Source: Lathyrus oleraceus (taxonomy: Eukaryota; Streptophyta; Magnoliopsida; Fabales; Fabaceae). Taken from it: a stretch of DNA of 64,000 bases. The notes under the pieces were generated by a model. It made no database searches. It was not told where the DNA came from and saw only the letters and a list, made by a program, of their open reading frames with translations. The DNA lies in assembly GCF_024323335.1 (NCBI RefSeq), contig NC_066583.1, positions 276,727,416 to 276,791,415 on the forward strand. The letters are read 5' to 3'. The position numbers and the translations under genes are program-made. Positions 11,909-24,024 of the stretch are shown here, in pieces (the stretch's first letter is position 1; each line of letters starts with the position of its first letter).

Positions 11909-12752
11909 AGTAGTCTCCAGTGGGTTTAGCCTAGTTTTTGTGTGAATATATTTGTATATATGTGATGTTTGTATATATGTATGTGTGATATAATCTGCTT
12001 GTTGTGCTTGGTGATCTCTGAGTGGTGAGATAAGTTCTAACCCGAACTTGAGTGCAATTAAGATAGGAGGATGGTATAGTCATGTTCGAATTGTGTGGAG
12101 TAGTCCTTAACAAGTTGGCTTGAGATCCATCCACTCAGTGGAGACTCCTTTGGATTTGGAAGTGTCACACATGTATTTGTGGTTAGGCATTACTATCTCT
12201 AATTGGGTCCGAGAAGATGAGGACCTTAGAATGTTTAACCCATCTTGGCCTATTTAGGACGTAATGCGGAAACTGTTCAAGTGTAGACTTGATAACAGTT
12301 GTTACGCGATACTACACTCAGACGAGTTTCTCTTGAGAATATTATGGATCGATGAGTCAGTCATCTTAACCTGTAATATCCGATAGATGGAATTAAGACT
12401 CTGGGAACTTTTTAGAACATGATCTACAGGTTTTTTATCCTTAGTTCACTCCTTTGGGATGGTTCTTACCCAGACTCCATGCTCGTGATTTACAACAAAC
12501 CCTTGATTCTTGGTTGATCCAATCAAGTCTTGTCAATATCAATGGAACTTGGGTGTTGATAAGGTGTAAACCATAATCCACCAAAATGGATGATTGATCT
12601 TGACAATGACTTGATTCATCCCTTGACCTTTGTTTGCCTTGTGTGTGATCCCTTATTTGTGATTGTTGCATTCATGCATTCATGCGCATCATAACATTTA
12701 TCACATGAAAATTTCAAGGAACTAAGGTATCATTTGCAAATATTTTTAGACC
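11909..12752 (+). other. Ogre D 5' leader
   Basis: About 840 bp of non-coding sequence between PBS and ORF1. Parts such as ACAACTCGAATATTAC-like phrases and the block at 12230-12370 correspond to the leader of B (32880-33080) in reverse complement. It holds no recognised gene. A short TG/TA-rich repeat (TGTATATATGT) lies at 11950-11985. Confidence 0.55.
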
Positions 12753-14264
12753 ATGGATTGTGGACGAAGGAACACTGAAAAGTACAGTTTCAGATGTCCC
12801 GACTTGAAAGAGTTGAGGAAGCTAGCATCTTTTGTATTAGATCCCTTGGACTTCAAACAATGTCATGGGAAGCTTCTGTCCATCTTGTCTGCTGATGTAG
12901 TTGAAGGACTCTTGAGTGTATTGGTGCAGTTCCATGATCCTCTCTACCATTGTTTCACTTTCCCAGATTTTCAACTTGTGCCTACCTTGGAGGAGTATTC
13001 TCATCTTTTAGGGATACCGGTTTCTAGTAGAGTACCTTTTAGTGGATTGGAGGAGATTCCCCGATCTAGTATTATTGCTAAAACTCTTCACTTGAAGAAG
13101 TCTGAGATAGAGGCTCATTGGGTGAAGAAAGGAGGATTGTTTGGGTTGCCATCTGTTTTCCTTATCAAGGAAGCTACCACTTTTGCTCTAGCTGGTAGTG
13201 TGGACGCTTTTGAAGCTATCTTTGTGTTGCTCACCTATGGATTAGCTTTGTTCCCTAACATTGACGGTTTTGTTGATGTTAACGCCATTAGACTTTTCTT
13301 GATTAGGAATCTTGTGCCTATTTTGTTGGGTGATATGTATTTCTCTTTGCACCTAAGGAACTCTAAAGGTGGTGGAACTATTGTTTTTTGTATCCCTCTT
13401 CTGTATAAGTGGTTTATTTCGCACTTGCCTCAGACACCTGCTTTTGTGGAGAACAAACAATGTCTAAGGTGGTCTCAAAGACTTATGTCTCTCACTAATG
13501 ATGATATAGTTTGGTATGACCCATCTTTAACCAGTTTGGAGATTATTGATAGTTGTGGGGAATTCTCTAATGTGCCTCTCATTGGTACACAAGGAGGAAT
13601 TAACTACAATCCTGCTTTGGCCCGTTGTCAACTTGGGTTCCCCTTGAGAGACAAGCCTAATAACACTTTGTTAGAAGGTCTTTTCTATCAAAAGGGTAAA
13701 GATCCCCAACATTTGAAGCTGAAGATTGTGCATGCTTGGCATATTGTGCATAGGAAAGGAAGATTCGAGCTTGGTCCGTGCAATTGTGTAGCTTTGGAAG
13801 CTTACACTCTTTGGGTGAAGAAGAGAGCTATGGAGTTGAAGATGCTTTATCCTTGCGAAAGACCTATGTCTATGGTTGTGGTTGAGCCATTAACTCTCCC
13901 TAACCAAGATGTAGAGGAGTTGGAAGACGCGCTCATCAAGATGAAGCAAGAGAAGGATATGTGGGAAGAGTGTTTCCATGCTTTGAGCAAGAAGCATGAA
14001 GAGTTGCAGTTGGAGTCTAAGGACAAAGATGCACTGATTGAACTACTTGAAGATCGAGTGACGAAGAGACAGAGAGAGCCAGAGGTTCCATCTTCTAGCA
14101 TGCCTCTGCCTTCCGTTGCTTGGAAGAAGATTGTTGACCAGATTGTCCTCGAGAAGACTCGGATGAAGGCTTCTTTTGAAACCGAGATTCGTCGCATTCA
14201 AAGGAAGTACGCACCTTCGGCCAGATCTTCTGACTTCGTTGTTAGGGATCCTTATGATGACTAG
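12753..14264 (+). CDS. Ogre ORF1 protein (copy D, 503 aa, intact)
   Basis: The extra ORF that Ogre elements carry upstream of gag; its function is unknown. The ATG at 12753 aligns with the start region of the B copy (KYSF then PDLKELR). Residues 1-390 form the conserved domain, including HCFTFPDFQLVPTLEEYSHL at 67-86, FEAIFVLLTYGLALFPNI at 153-170 and GGGTIVFCIPLLYKWF near 206-221. Residues about 395-440 and 460-495 are charged, heptad-like helices (EELEDALIKMKQEKD), probably coiled coil. The two middle blocks look like the plant mobile domain (compare the gene at 63363). The ORF has no stop or frameshift although the rest of its element is gone. Its product is probably made from genomic element RNA from the LTR promoter; a role in the cycle of the element, such as RNA handling or host interaction, is only inference. 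Confidence 0.85.
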   Translation: MDCGRRNTEKYSFRCPDLKELRKLASFVLDPLDFKQCHGKLLSILSADVVEGLLSVLVQFHDPLYHCFTFPDFQLVPTLEEYSHLLGIPVSSRVPFSGLEEIPRSSIIAKTLHLKKSEIEAHWVKKGGLFGLPSVFLIKEATTFALAGSVDAFEAIFVLLTYGLALFPNIDGFVDVNAIRLFLIRNLVPILLGDMYFSLHLRNSKGGGTIVFCIPLLYKWFISHLPQTPAFVENKQCLRWSQRLMSLTNDDIVWYDPSLTSLEIIDSCGEFSNVPLIGTQGGINYNPALARCQLGFPLRDKPNNTLLEGLFYQKGKDPQHLKLKIVHAWHIVHRKGRFELGPCNCVALEAYTLWVKKRAMELKMLYPCERPMSMVVVEPLTLPNQDVEELEDALIKMKQEKDMWEECFHALSKKHEELQLESKDKDALIELLEDRVTKRQREPEVPSSSMPLPSVAWKKIVDQIVLEKTRMKASFETEIRRIQRKYAPSARSSDFVVRDPYDD

Positions 14265-14482
14265 TCTCCTTTTATCTTGTATCATTTTATTTTGGTTTCT
14301 AAAATTGTACTAAGTGTAATCCTTCCAATTTATATAAATAAAAAGAGATTTTTGGTCATATCAAATTATTTCAATTTCCATTCAAATATTATATATTTGC
14401 AAATGATATAGTAAGTTCCTTGAAAATAAAAATAATCAAGCATTGCATTTTATGCATCATTTCATGCATCATTTGCATAAGC
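14265..14482 (+). other. Ogre D ORF1-gag spacer, cut
   Basis: AT-rich spacer that matches the ORF1-gag spacer of B (31140-31369, reverse complement) up to the phrase GCATAAGCAG. From there the sequence turns into copia pol in the opposite orientation. The junction at about 14480 is abrupt and has no LTR end, so it is a deletion or rearrangement joint and not an insertion edge. Confidence 0.65.
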
Positions 14483-16059
14483 AGAATCCATTCATTATCC
14501 AGAAGAGCTTCATCAATAGATGTAGGCTCTATCAAAGATACCAAACCCAATAGAGTTTCTTTAGAAGGTTTGAACGAAGGTCGAGTTCTGATTGGTGCAT
14601 CTTTATCTCCCAGAATCAATTCTTCAGAATGATAAGTTCTTGGTCTACTCTTCTTCTGATGGGTTGGACCAATGACAACTTCTGGTTGAGTCGCTTCCAA
14701 GTCTTTTTCTTCATCGTCCTTAGCTTCTCCTTCTGAGTCATTATGTGTAGAATCTTTATCCTTGGATTCTTAAAAATTGATCTTTATATCCGCAAATTTC
14801 TCAACTAGCTTTGACTTTTCAGGGTCAAGCTTATCATTGAATCTAACATGAATTGATTCCTCGATAATTTTTGTCTCAGTGTTAAAGACTCTGTAGCCTT
14901 TTGAGCATTCAGAATATCCTAACAATAAGCACTTATGTGCCTTAGAATCAAACAATAGTTCCAGAGCCAATGATCTTCCCTTTATGGTTCCCTTAGAAAC
15001 CAACAAAACCTCTAGGCTTAAGTTCCAAATCTTGGAACATATGCCTTCTGCCCATCATGTGTTGTGAACATCCACTATCCAGATACCATGACTGGTGTCT
15101 CAACTGAGATGCTAATGATGTCTCTTCAGAGTCGAAGTCTGATTCTAACTCTGACAACACTTTGTCTTCTAGTTCTTCAGAAATTTCAGGATCAGCTGTA
15201 ATTGCCATCAATGCAAAATTGGCATGTTCCTCATCATAATCTTCTTCTTCTGATTATGAGTTGTCTCAGGTATCCATAAGCCCCTTCTTGCCTTTAGAAA
15301 ACTTTTTCTTAGGCCTTTTGTACTTCTTTAGCTTAGGAAACTCATTCTTGTAGTGGTATGGCTCCTTGCACTCATAATAGACAACTCTTTTACCATAACC
15401 TTACTTCTTTGGTCCACAAGAAGAATCAGAACGACCAACGGTCCTTCTAGCTCCTCTAAAATTTCCTTGTCCATTCTTCCCGTGCCTCAAGAGTCTGTTG
15501 ACCCTCTTGAAAATCAAAGATAGATCATCATCATCTTTTGAGTCTTCTTCAGAATCTTCTGATTCTTCATCAGCTTGATAAGCCATTGTTTTCTCAGGCT
15601 TGGACTTCAAGGCAACATATTTACCTCGCTTCTGAGGTTCATCTTCCTCGAGTTCTATCTCATGGCTTCTTAAAGAACTGACGAGTTATTCAAGACTTAT
15701 ATTTATTAGGTTCTTTGCTAACTTCAAGGCAGTTACCATAGATCTCCATTTTTTAGGGAGACTTCTGGTGATTTTCTTAACATGGTTAGTCATAGAATAC
15801 CCTTTTTCTAGAACCTTGAGTTCTGCGATAAGCATCTGAAACTTTGAGAACATAGTCTCAACAGTTTCATCGTCTTCCATTCTAAACGCCTTACATATCT
15901 AGGTTAAGGCCAAAGCCTTTGTCTCATTAACTTAAGCATTCCCTTCATGAGTTATGCTCAGAGAATCAAAGATAGACTTAGAAGAATCTCTATTTGTTAT
16001 CTTCTCATACTCAGTATAAGAGATAGCATTAAGAAATATTGTTCTAGCCTTATGATGAT
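14483..16059 (-). pseudogene. SIRE-like Ty1/copia gag-pol, downstream half
   Basis: Continuation of the gag gene that begins at 54154 and is split by Ogre B. From right to left: gag core (KARTIFLNAIS near 16030, SLPKKWRSMVTALKLA near 15730-15780), an acidic spacer, a zinc knuckle at about 15340-15385 that has lost conserved Cys residues, the protease active site YLDSGCSQHMMG (about 15050-15090), then a jump at about 14955 into sequence normally found after the integrase core (KAHKCLLLGYSE), and finally the linker before reverse transcriptase, ending near EWIL. The whole integrase core and all RT are therefore missing. There are stop codons (for example near 15945, 15900, 15397, 15255, 14990 and 14770). 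Inactive. Confidence 0.85.
16055..16059. repeat. Target-site duplication of Ogre B (left copy)
   Basis: ATGAT immediately left of the TG end of B's 3' LTR. The same five bases stand at 53924-53928, right after B's other end. Deleting everything between restores continuous copia gag coding (KDFKNH running into HKARTIFLN). Confidence 0.9.
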
Positions 16060-19000
16060 TGTAGTGGGGTATTCGTTACCTTATGGTTTATTGATTAAAC
16101 CAAAAGTAAGCATACAATTCGAGTCGTCACCGTACTTTTATTTGTCCAAAGGAAAGGCTAAAACACGAACAAAAGCCAAGTAAGAAGTTTTATCAAATCA
16201 AAAACTAATAAAAATGTCAGAGATCTGGGTAAGGGGGTTGGTTATGAAATGGGAAGGTTTTAAGCACCCAAAACATCCTTAGTACTCTAAGGGAGCCCTT
16301 TTTGCAAATGTGTATCGTAGGTTGGTATTTGTGAAAATATTTGTGCAAACAAGATTGGGGGGTTGAAAAAAGAATATACATTATATTTACAAATTCGTTG
16401 TTTGAATGGATAAACCCATTGCCTACGCACCATCACAAAGGTAGGATCAAAACCTCGTAGTTTGGGGTAAAAATCTCAAAAGATTGGTGAATTGATTTGA
16501 TCAAAAGCCTTAAGGTCTTTTGTTATCAAAGGCAGAAAACTCAACCTAAACCAACAATCCGCCATGCGAGGAGAGCTTCAACATACTAGTAAGGGATCCA
16601 CCCTATAATAAGTATGGAAGACTTATAGTCCAATCACTAAGGATAAGGTGAGGTTTACATCAACCACTATGATAACTCAAACCTATGGCTAATGTTTATG
16701 AAAAAAGGTTTTAACAAAGGTGGCTATTGGAACCACAAAAACAACTTGAAGTGAGTTGTATTTACAAATTAGAAGTATTCACAAAATAAGGTCAAAGTTG
16801 ACTTAAGATTTATTCACAATGAGTATTAACGAAAAGAGTTTGAAAAATCAAAGACATAAGGCCTAGGTTTCTAATTTGAAACAAAGTCAAAGTTTGCACA
16901 TAAATGAGTTTGGCTTGGGTTAGAGTGGAGAGAAGAAGATAAGGGCTAGTCCTAAACATGCAAAGATAAGAGAAGAGATAAAACCCTTCGAGTTCCTTTT
17001 CTTGAAATCATAAAGATGATTCAAGATGCTCCTTTCCCTTGGACTTAGCAATCAACTCAAGCAATCAAACAAATATTATATTCAAACTCCGAGGATCTCC
17101 ATTTGGCTTGTCTCTCTTAACTTGGCTATTCATGACAATGGTCCTTCTTACTATCTCAAGATGGAATCCTTATCACTCAAGAACAAACATCAAAAATTTC
17201 ACAACACAATAAGAGGAATGGACAAAGAACGAGTTTAGATTAGGGGTCCTTTGAAGTCAACTTTAAGATTTAGCATTCTAAAGGCATGAGGCCTAGTTGC
17301 TCTTGAACTCCTTTAAGCATGGGTAAGGTCCTAATTCTAAGTCCTTTCTCATTTTTGCATTGGGTTCACACAAAACAAACACAAAGCAACAATATATTTA
17401 TATGCAATAATGAGCTCAAATGAGCAAAAAGGAAAATGACATAAACATAAAATATGAGCTCAAGTGAGCAAAGCAAAAAGCAATATGAATAAATGAGCAA
17501 GAAAATAAATTGCATTAAAGTAAATTGCAAGAAATTAAATGCTTGAATTAAAGTTAGTAGTTAGTAGTTAATGTTAGTGTGTCATAAGACAATTTAGCGC
17601 TATGTTAAGCAATCATAAGTGGACTAATATAGTAGTCACACCTATCTGAGGTCGGCCAATAAAACTATAGGCAAATAAACACAAGTTAGAGATCATGACT
17701 AGTAAGCCAAGCTCCTACAACTTGCCATGCCAAAAGAAAAGAGGAAAGCCTTGTATGGACTTTAGGTTTTTTGCTTGACCAAGAAGCAACCTATCTTGGA
17801 TACAAAGCAACTCACTTGATCTTTGATCAAGTTGAGTTTGATTTGGATCAAAGAAGGTTAAGCCTCTCATATGTCAAGACTAACCATAAATCATTAACTC
17901 ATTGGCCAAAATAAAATAAAAAAAGTGAGATGAAGATGAAATGGAATAAAAGGAGAATTCAAATGACATAATCAAAACACAATGATCAAATGTGAATCAA
18001 ATCATCATCAACCAATGATAAACAGGAGAGAAATGAAGATTAGAAGTCAACAAAGTCAAATATATATTTTTGGTATTTTTGGAATTAAAATAAATGCAAA
18101 ATTAAAATGGACAAAATATGGTCAAACCTCAAATATATATTTTTGATGACAAAAAAATTCAAAATTTTTTGAAAACAGAAACTATTTAAAATCAATTAAA
18201 AACAAAGGAAAGTAACACAAATGAATTAAAATCTCAAATCAATTAAGAAATTGATGAGACTATTTTTCATAGACTTATCATGATCCATATGTGTTAAGAA
18301 AATATTTTTGGATATTTCAGATATCAAAAAGTACTTAAAATGAATTAAAAACTACTAAAAACAAAATAATTCACAAAAAATATTAAATGAAGTCACAAAA
18401 ATAACTAAAAATCAGATTATGAAACTAGATTTTTCAAGAAATTTTTTGCCATTGGTCTCATATTTTTATGACTTCAAATAAAATAGTTATGAATTTTTGA
18501 AATAAAAAGGAATTAAAAGAAAATAAAATAGAAAATAGAAAAGACAAAAAAACCAGGAGCGCTAGATTGACTTCATTAAATGACATGGCATTATCCAATG
18601 GCTAAGGGGCGCTGGAGTACCATGGTCATAAGTCAAGCGCGAAACAAAGTGAATTAAAATAAGTCAATAGAACGCATGGCCACGATTAGATCGTTTGAAT
18701 GAGATCCAAAGGCTCAGGCTCATCCACGTGGGGATGGTGGTGGAAATCAACATCTTCTCCGGCCAGCAAACAACTTCCGACCACCGCGCGCGGGTTTTTG
18801 AACCTCAATGAAAATAAGCAAACGTGGTACCAAAATGAAGCTGGGGTGATGTACATCACCCCTGTAACCTTGGATTGTGCTCAATGTTTCTATTAAGTGA
18901 GAAATCTGAGCTTGAAAATCCAGGTATGCAAACTGAAATGCTTCCAATCATGAAATCAAGACCACCACTAGCCTGCCTCTTGCTCGAGGACTTCAGAAAA

Positions 19001-20609
19001 CAGTTCAAACAAGAGAAATTCACATTGTATAGTAAGCTTTAGATCAAAACAGTTTGGTATTATACCTTTGAAGAGCAGCTTTGAACAACACGATTCCTTC
19101 AAGCTTTTGCCTCCAATTCGATCTTGAGATGTAATGTGAATTCAAGGCTAAGGAATAAGACTTGAAGATCAACTGATTGTGTTGAAATTCAAGCTTGAAA
19201 TTGAGAAATGAAAAGTGAAATTCCTTTAAGTGAGGTTAGGATTCCAATTCTGCAGGGTTTCAGATCACCTTGAGGTTCCTTTTTGAATGAGTCGGGCCAT
19301 GTATTTATAGCTTGAGATGAAGCAAGCAAGTGAAATGTTCGTGTGCATGAGAATTGGGTCCTCCATGCATGGACCTGTACAGGCGCATGTGAGGCCCAAA
19401 ACTGAATGCAATAGTAAGCTGAGCTCATTATGAATTGAATTGGACGTGCAGTTGGCTTGGTGTTAGCTTGCATATGAAGTTACAAAGTGAATTGCATAAT
19501 TGATCATAAATGTTAATCCCTTCGAAAATCACACATGGCAAATCCAAACATGGTGGTGTCAGTAATGGTTGGAAGGCTATTTGAATAAGGAACAAAATTT
19601 ATGTTGTGCAAAAATCCATTTGGAGTTTGGAAATTTATGAAAATTGGCCTTGAAGTTTGAGGTATAAAACATGTCTAGGTTTCCTTTGAATTTTTTTACC
19701 AAAAGTGACCAACTTCGAGCCCTTCTGTTTCAATGATGAAAGACTCCAATGGAAAAACCTTAAACACAAACGTTGTATATCTTTTCAAGTTGATAAATTT
19801 AGACTTAAAATTTTGCATCATTTGGATTTTTTTATGAGAAAGTTATGGGCACTTGAAGTTGGACATTTTCAAAACTCAATGGTTTTGGTCCAAAGTGACC
19901 TATAATGTTTTGTATTATCACATGTGTTTCTTTTAGGATTATGAAATTTTGTCCAACATAACATTTGAATTATACATCTTAATATTTCCAATGCAATTGG
20001 TCTCACCTAAAAATCATAAAAAATAAGAAAGTTAGGTCCTTGGGAAGTTGACCCAAAATTAGGGTTTCAGTCAAAATGACCTATAATGTTTTGAAATTAA
20101 TGATTACCTTACAAGTTTCAAATGGATCTTTGATGAACATGAACATTGTTCATATGGTTCTTAAGAACATTGTTTCTCTTGGGGTCATATTCATTTGACA
20201 AACACATTAAAAGTTAGGTCTCAGTGATCTTCAGTTTAGTTAGATGACTTGACTGGTCAACTTCTCAAGGCCAAACTTCAAAACTTGATGAATGAAAGAT
20301 TGAGGATACTTACATAGGCTCATATATGCATAAAATAATAAGTGAAAGAACTTCCCTTGATTGAATTTGATCATAGGTTGAGGTTGCTTCATGAGCAAGG
20401 CACAGTCAATGCACAGTTGAATTAGGGTTTCCTTGGGAAGTAATCCTCAAACCCTTTGGTTTATATAATATCAAATTAACAAATTGAAATCCTTGGGAGA
20501 CATATATGATGATTGAGATCTTTGGATACCATTGTCATTCTTGCTTTCATCTTCATCTAGCCACTTCATGGAGCATAGGAGCAAGGGCACACATGATCAC
20601 TTGGGCTTA
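16060..20609 (-). repeat. Ogre B 3' LTR, missing its first 0.2 kb
   Basis: Begins on the plus strand TGTAGTGGGGTATTCG and is colinear with 33428-38092, with scattered substitutions and indels; for example it lacks about 70 bp present near 35540-35610 and the local duplication at 34672-34720. At about 20605-20612 (GGGCTTAAATAA) it passes directly into 3'UTR. The outer roughly 215 bp of the LTR and the adjoining polypurine tract are deleted. TATA box at 19301-19310 (minus strand). No host gene within it. Confidence 0.9.
19301..19310 (-). promoter_or_regulatory. TATA box in the Ogre B LTR (3' copy)
   Basis: CTATAAATAC on the minus strand, at a place corresponding to the TATA box of the D LTR. 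The 5' LTR copy, at 36772-36781, differs by one base (TATAAATACA context). Only the 5' copy would drive genomic RNA. Confidence 0.5.
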
Positions 20610-23600
20610 AATAATAAAAAAGAGACGAATTTTAGTCCCTAAGAGACCTCATGATGCAAATGTATGCATGCAAAAGTTAATACTCTATGGGGAAATATGG
20701 ACACAAAGGGAAAAAAGAAATCAGAGAAAGACCGAAAGTCCATGGGAGTAACACACTCACTAAGGAGACAGAGACTCTGGGGAAAACTAGGGCAAAAAAT
20801 GCGTGAGCAGGTCACGACTCGAAAATTTGCTGGGAGACACGAAGGGATTCCACGAAAATAAATCGATGGAAAGACTCGAGCTGACGCAAAGATGCATGTA
20901 TTGGGGAATATGCCAATACAGCAAAACTATCCACGAAGGATACTTCGGATAAAATTCCGGACTCAGACGGGGAAATCCACAAAGGACTCAGCTGAGGAAG
21001 AATCAATGAGATATTACTGGCTACTAGGTAATAAACTCAAAGAGAGACATGTTATCAAAACCGGTATAAGGGTGAGAGATAAACACGCTCAGGGAGAAAG
21101 AATATCTAAGACCGGTATAAGGGTGAGAGATATCTATCATCTGAAACATTTGAGGAGGACCCAAAAGGCATATCTCAACTCAGGAAAATCTGACTCCACA
21201 GGGGAAAAAAGTCATAATAGGGAGCAGAAGGAAGGAACACCAGGGATACCGGTTACTGGGTATATAATAGGTGACCAACCAGGCGTGAATTGGGAATATA
21301 TTCAAGACACTCATCATCCGAAAAGGAGGGCTGAAAAAGCAAACTCAATTTACAAGATGGGTATTCGATTTCACAAGGAAAAACGAATCTTACTCAACTA
21401 GGGAAGAAAAAGACTTCAACTAAAGAGCGCATGAGATATATTATCTATTACCGTCAGAACATAGATAACATACTCGCATGGAAGATTATCCACAACCGGT
21501 TACTGGGTTAATAAAGGATAAATTGACCGAAAAGAAAGGACATCGGGATACCGGTTACTGGGTATAAAATGATGACCAATCAAAAGGAGAAACAGTCATT
21601 ACCAAATAAGGGTAAATGAAAGATGACTCACAGGGGCTGAATTGCTTGACAACAACAATTATCCAAGAGATATATCACCGGTTACTGGGTGGTATACTCA
21701 AAAACGAAGGAATATCCATACCGAATATTGGATAAGGATTACCAGCAAAGAAGGGATTACATCTACCGGTTACTGGGTAGAAAACCACAGAAAAAGGACT
21801 TACAACTACCGGTTACTGGGTAGAAGGCCACAAAATCCACTGGGGAAAAGATGGACAATTACTGGTTACTGAGCAATTGAACCAATAAACCACAGGGAAC
21901 TGCAAGGGAAATAACAAAAAGGAGTCGATCTAGGAACAAACTAGAAAGACACAATTAACAAGACTCAACCCAATGAGGATATAACTCAGGGGAGTAATTC
22001 CATCCCAATACATAACTGGGGAGGAAACTGAAACAAATAATCATCCACGAGGATATAACTCAGTGGGGAATAAAGAAGGAAAGATAGACACTTTCTGCCT
22101 ATGAGGCTGACTTTGAATGGAGAGATCAGACACAAACATTTGCTTGGGGAAGAACATTTCACCAATAGCAGGAGATAACAAGCAAAGATACATGGCAAAG
22201 TATGCAACATGAATATCTGAATTCTATAATTATGCATGTATATGCATGGTTTATGTATGATTAATGCTGACAAATAGACATATCTAACCCAAACAGGTCC
22301 GAGAATCAATGGACACACATCCGGTATAACATCTCAAAAGAGAAAGGCCGGGCCCACATGAGAAATCAATTCTGGTGGGGAGCATCAAATACCAAGAGTC
22401 ACCAATCACCGCTGGGGATAAAGACCACTGCCGGGAATAAGCAAAGGTCACAGCTATCAACTGTCGGGGATAGGCAAAGTTTCAGCTGGGGAACATGCAG
22501 AGATATTGATAAGATCTATTGTAGGAGAACTCTATTGGGGATCTTAACACGGATAAGATCCGTCATAGAAGAAACTCTACTGGGGAACTTATCAAGGAAA
22601 TGATATGAAACTCTATGGGGAACAACCGCCAAACAGAAGTTCCAACAATCCAAACACTCCTTCTCATCTGCTGGAGAGACATCTTTGCTAAGGGGAGAGA
22701 GAGAACAATTCCTCCGCTGGGGAAGGAAACAACACATCTTCCTTATCGTCGTCCAATACTGGAAGAAATCTTCAACCATGGAGGGGATACAAATGTCAAG
22801 CTAGGATCAGGAAACTCCACTGGGAAGGGACTATAAGCGATCCAACTGGGGATAGTCTGTTGCAAGCAACCCTACTGGGGATGAGCTATAAGTCATCCTG
22901 CTGGGGAGAAACTACAAGTAACTCCGGAGGAACTGTCTTGGCTGAGGGAATCGGAAATGAATCTTACGTAGACACGTGCCATGCTAGGGATGAATAAGGG
23001 GAACAAACCCTTCACCAACTGCTCTAGGCAACTAATGCTGAGGAGGTATCTGAAAGAATATCTTTGCAGGGAACTCATGCTTACTCCTGTTGAGGACTTC
23101 TACTCATGCTGGGAATTTCTACTTACTGGGGAAAGACAAACTTCCTCATGAATAGATAGCATCTCAACTTTTATCAATCTATGAGGGATTTTAGGTCAGT
23201 CGACACAGGGGATGACAACCATATGATTGATAAAACACAAATGCTAGTGCCTGATATAGAGGTATACACATCTCTAAAAGATCGAGGCCAAAACTCCAGA
23301 CTCTCTGGGGAGTTGAGGATGTATCACTCTTCTCTGTGCTCACCGGGGAGACAACCTGAAAGATGATAAAGAGGATACAAACATGCCAGAAATATGAACA
23401 AATGTCTTACCTTTTGGAGATCGTACTATCCTTGGGAGAGCACTAACGACATTCCAACTATCCTTTTAGTCATTGTGAATGTTCACTTTGTTTAAAAACA
23501 GTTTATAAAAACTTTATTTGTTTAAAACAATGATATTTATCAATTAAAACATGCAAACATTTGTTGAACAGAAACAAATAAGAGTGCAAAGAATTGGATA

Positions 23601-24024
23601 AAGGCTCAAATTTATTTGATAGAATGGTAGTCTGCAAATGGCAAGACTCCATGGATCTTTACAAATTTGAAATTGGTGATATATATTGGAAAAAGGCTAC
23701 ATTGAACATAATGATCATTTCTCCACCAACTCTGAATTCAATGTATTTGAAGCTTCAGTTGACGATGACTGAGCGAGAATCTTTGACAGATGACAGTTGA
23801 AGAACAAAGTCTTGTCAGGATGCAATTACTTTCCAAATCCCTAATTTTTGCCTAGATTGCCCCAGAGTGAGGTACTCAATCTAGCGGGATATATATATTC
23901 ATCTTTTTCATGTCTCTAACTTTTGCCTGGACCGCCCTTTCGGGTTTTCAATCCACCGAGACGCTCATTTTTGCCTAAGTCGCCCTTTCGGGTTTTCAAC
24001 TTAGCGAGCTATTCTGTTTTTATT
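20610..24024 (-). other. Ogre B 3' untranslated region with dispersed repeats
   Basis: About 3.4 kb of non-coding sequence. At 21050-21860 short phrases recur: GGTATAAGGGTGAGAGAT twice and CCGGTTACTGGGTA about six times. At 22360-23130 motifs like CTACTGGGGA or GCTGGGGA recur every 20-60 bp. The end nearest the coding region shares the doubled GCCCTTTCGGGTTTTCAA with element A. The 169-codon open stretch at 20892-21401 lies within this repeat-rich region and is not considered a gene. Confidence 0.75.

Larger units (their letters stand above)
5658..14482 (+). mobile_element. Ogre fragment D with internal sequence on both sides of one LTR
   Basis: Plus-strand Ogre material in the order 3'UTR (5658-7180), complete LTR (7181-11882), PBS (11892-11908), 5' leader, ORF1 (12753-14264) and the start of the ORF1-gag spacer (to about 14482). 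A normal element has the 3'UTR only to the left of a 3' LTR and the PBS only to the right of a 5' LTR. Having both around one LTR fits the central LTR of a tandem pair or a recombined or circular intermediate. The right end is cut by copia sequence at about 14482, the left end by the inverted fusion with A. Confidence 0.8.

Noticed and set aside
18699..18896. 65-codon open frame repeated at 36170-36367
   Set aside because: The repetition comes from the two LTRs of Ogre B; the composition is not protein-like beyond that.
20892..21401. 169-codon open frame on the plus strand
   Set aside because: It is within the repeat-rich 3'UTR of Ogre B, antisense to the element, made of repeated GGTATAAGGGTGAGAGA-like phrases, and has no domain.
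21500..21860. Regularly spaced CCGGTTACTGGGTA that might suggest a CRISPR-like array
   Set aside because: Eukaryotic 3'UTR of a retrotransposon; spacing and unit sequence are irregular and related to the minisatellite in D.
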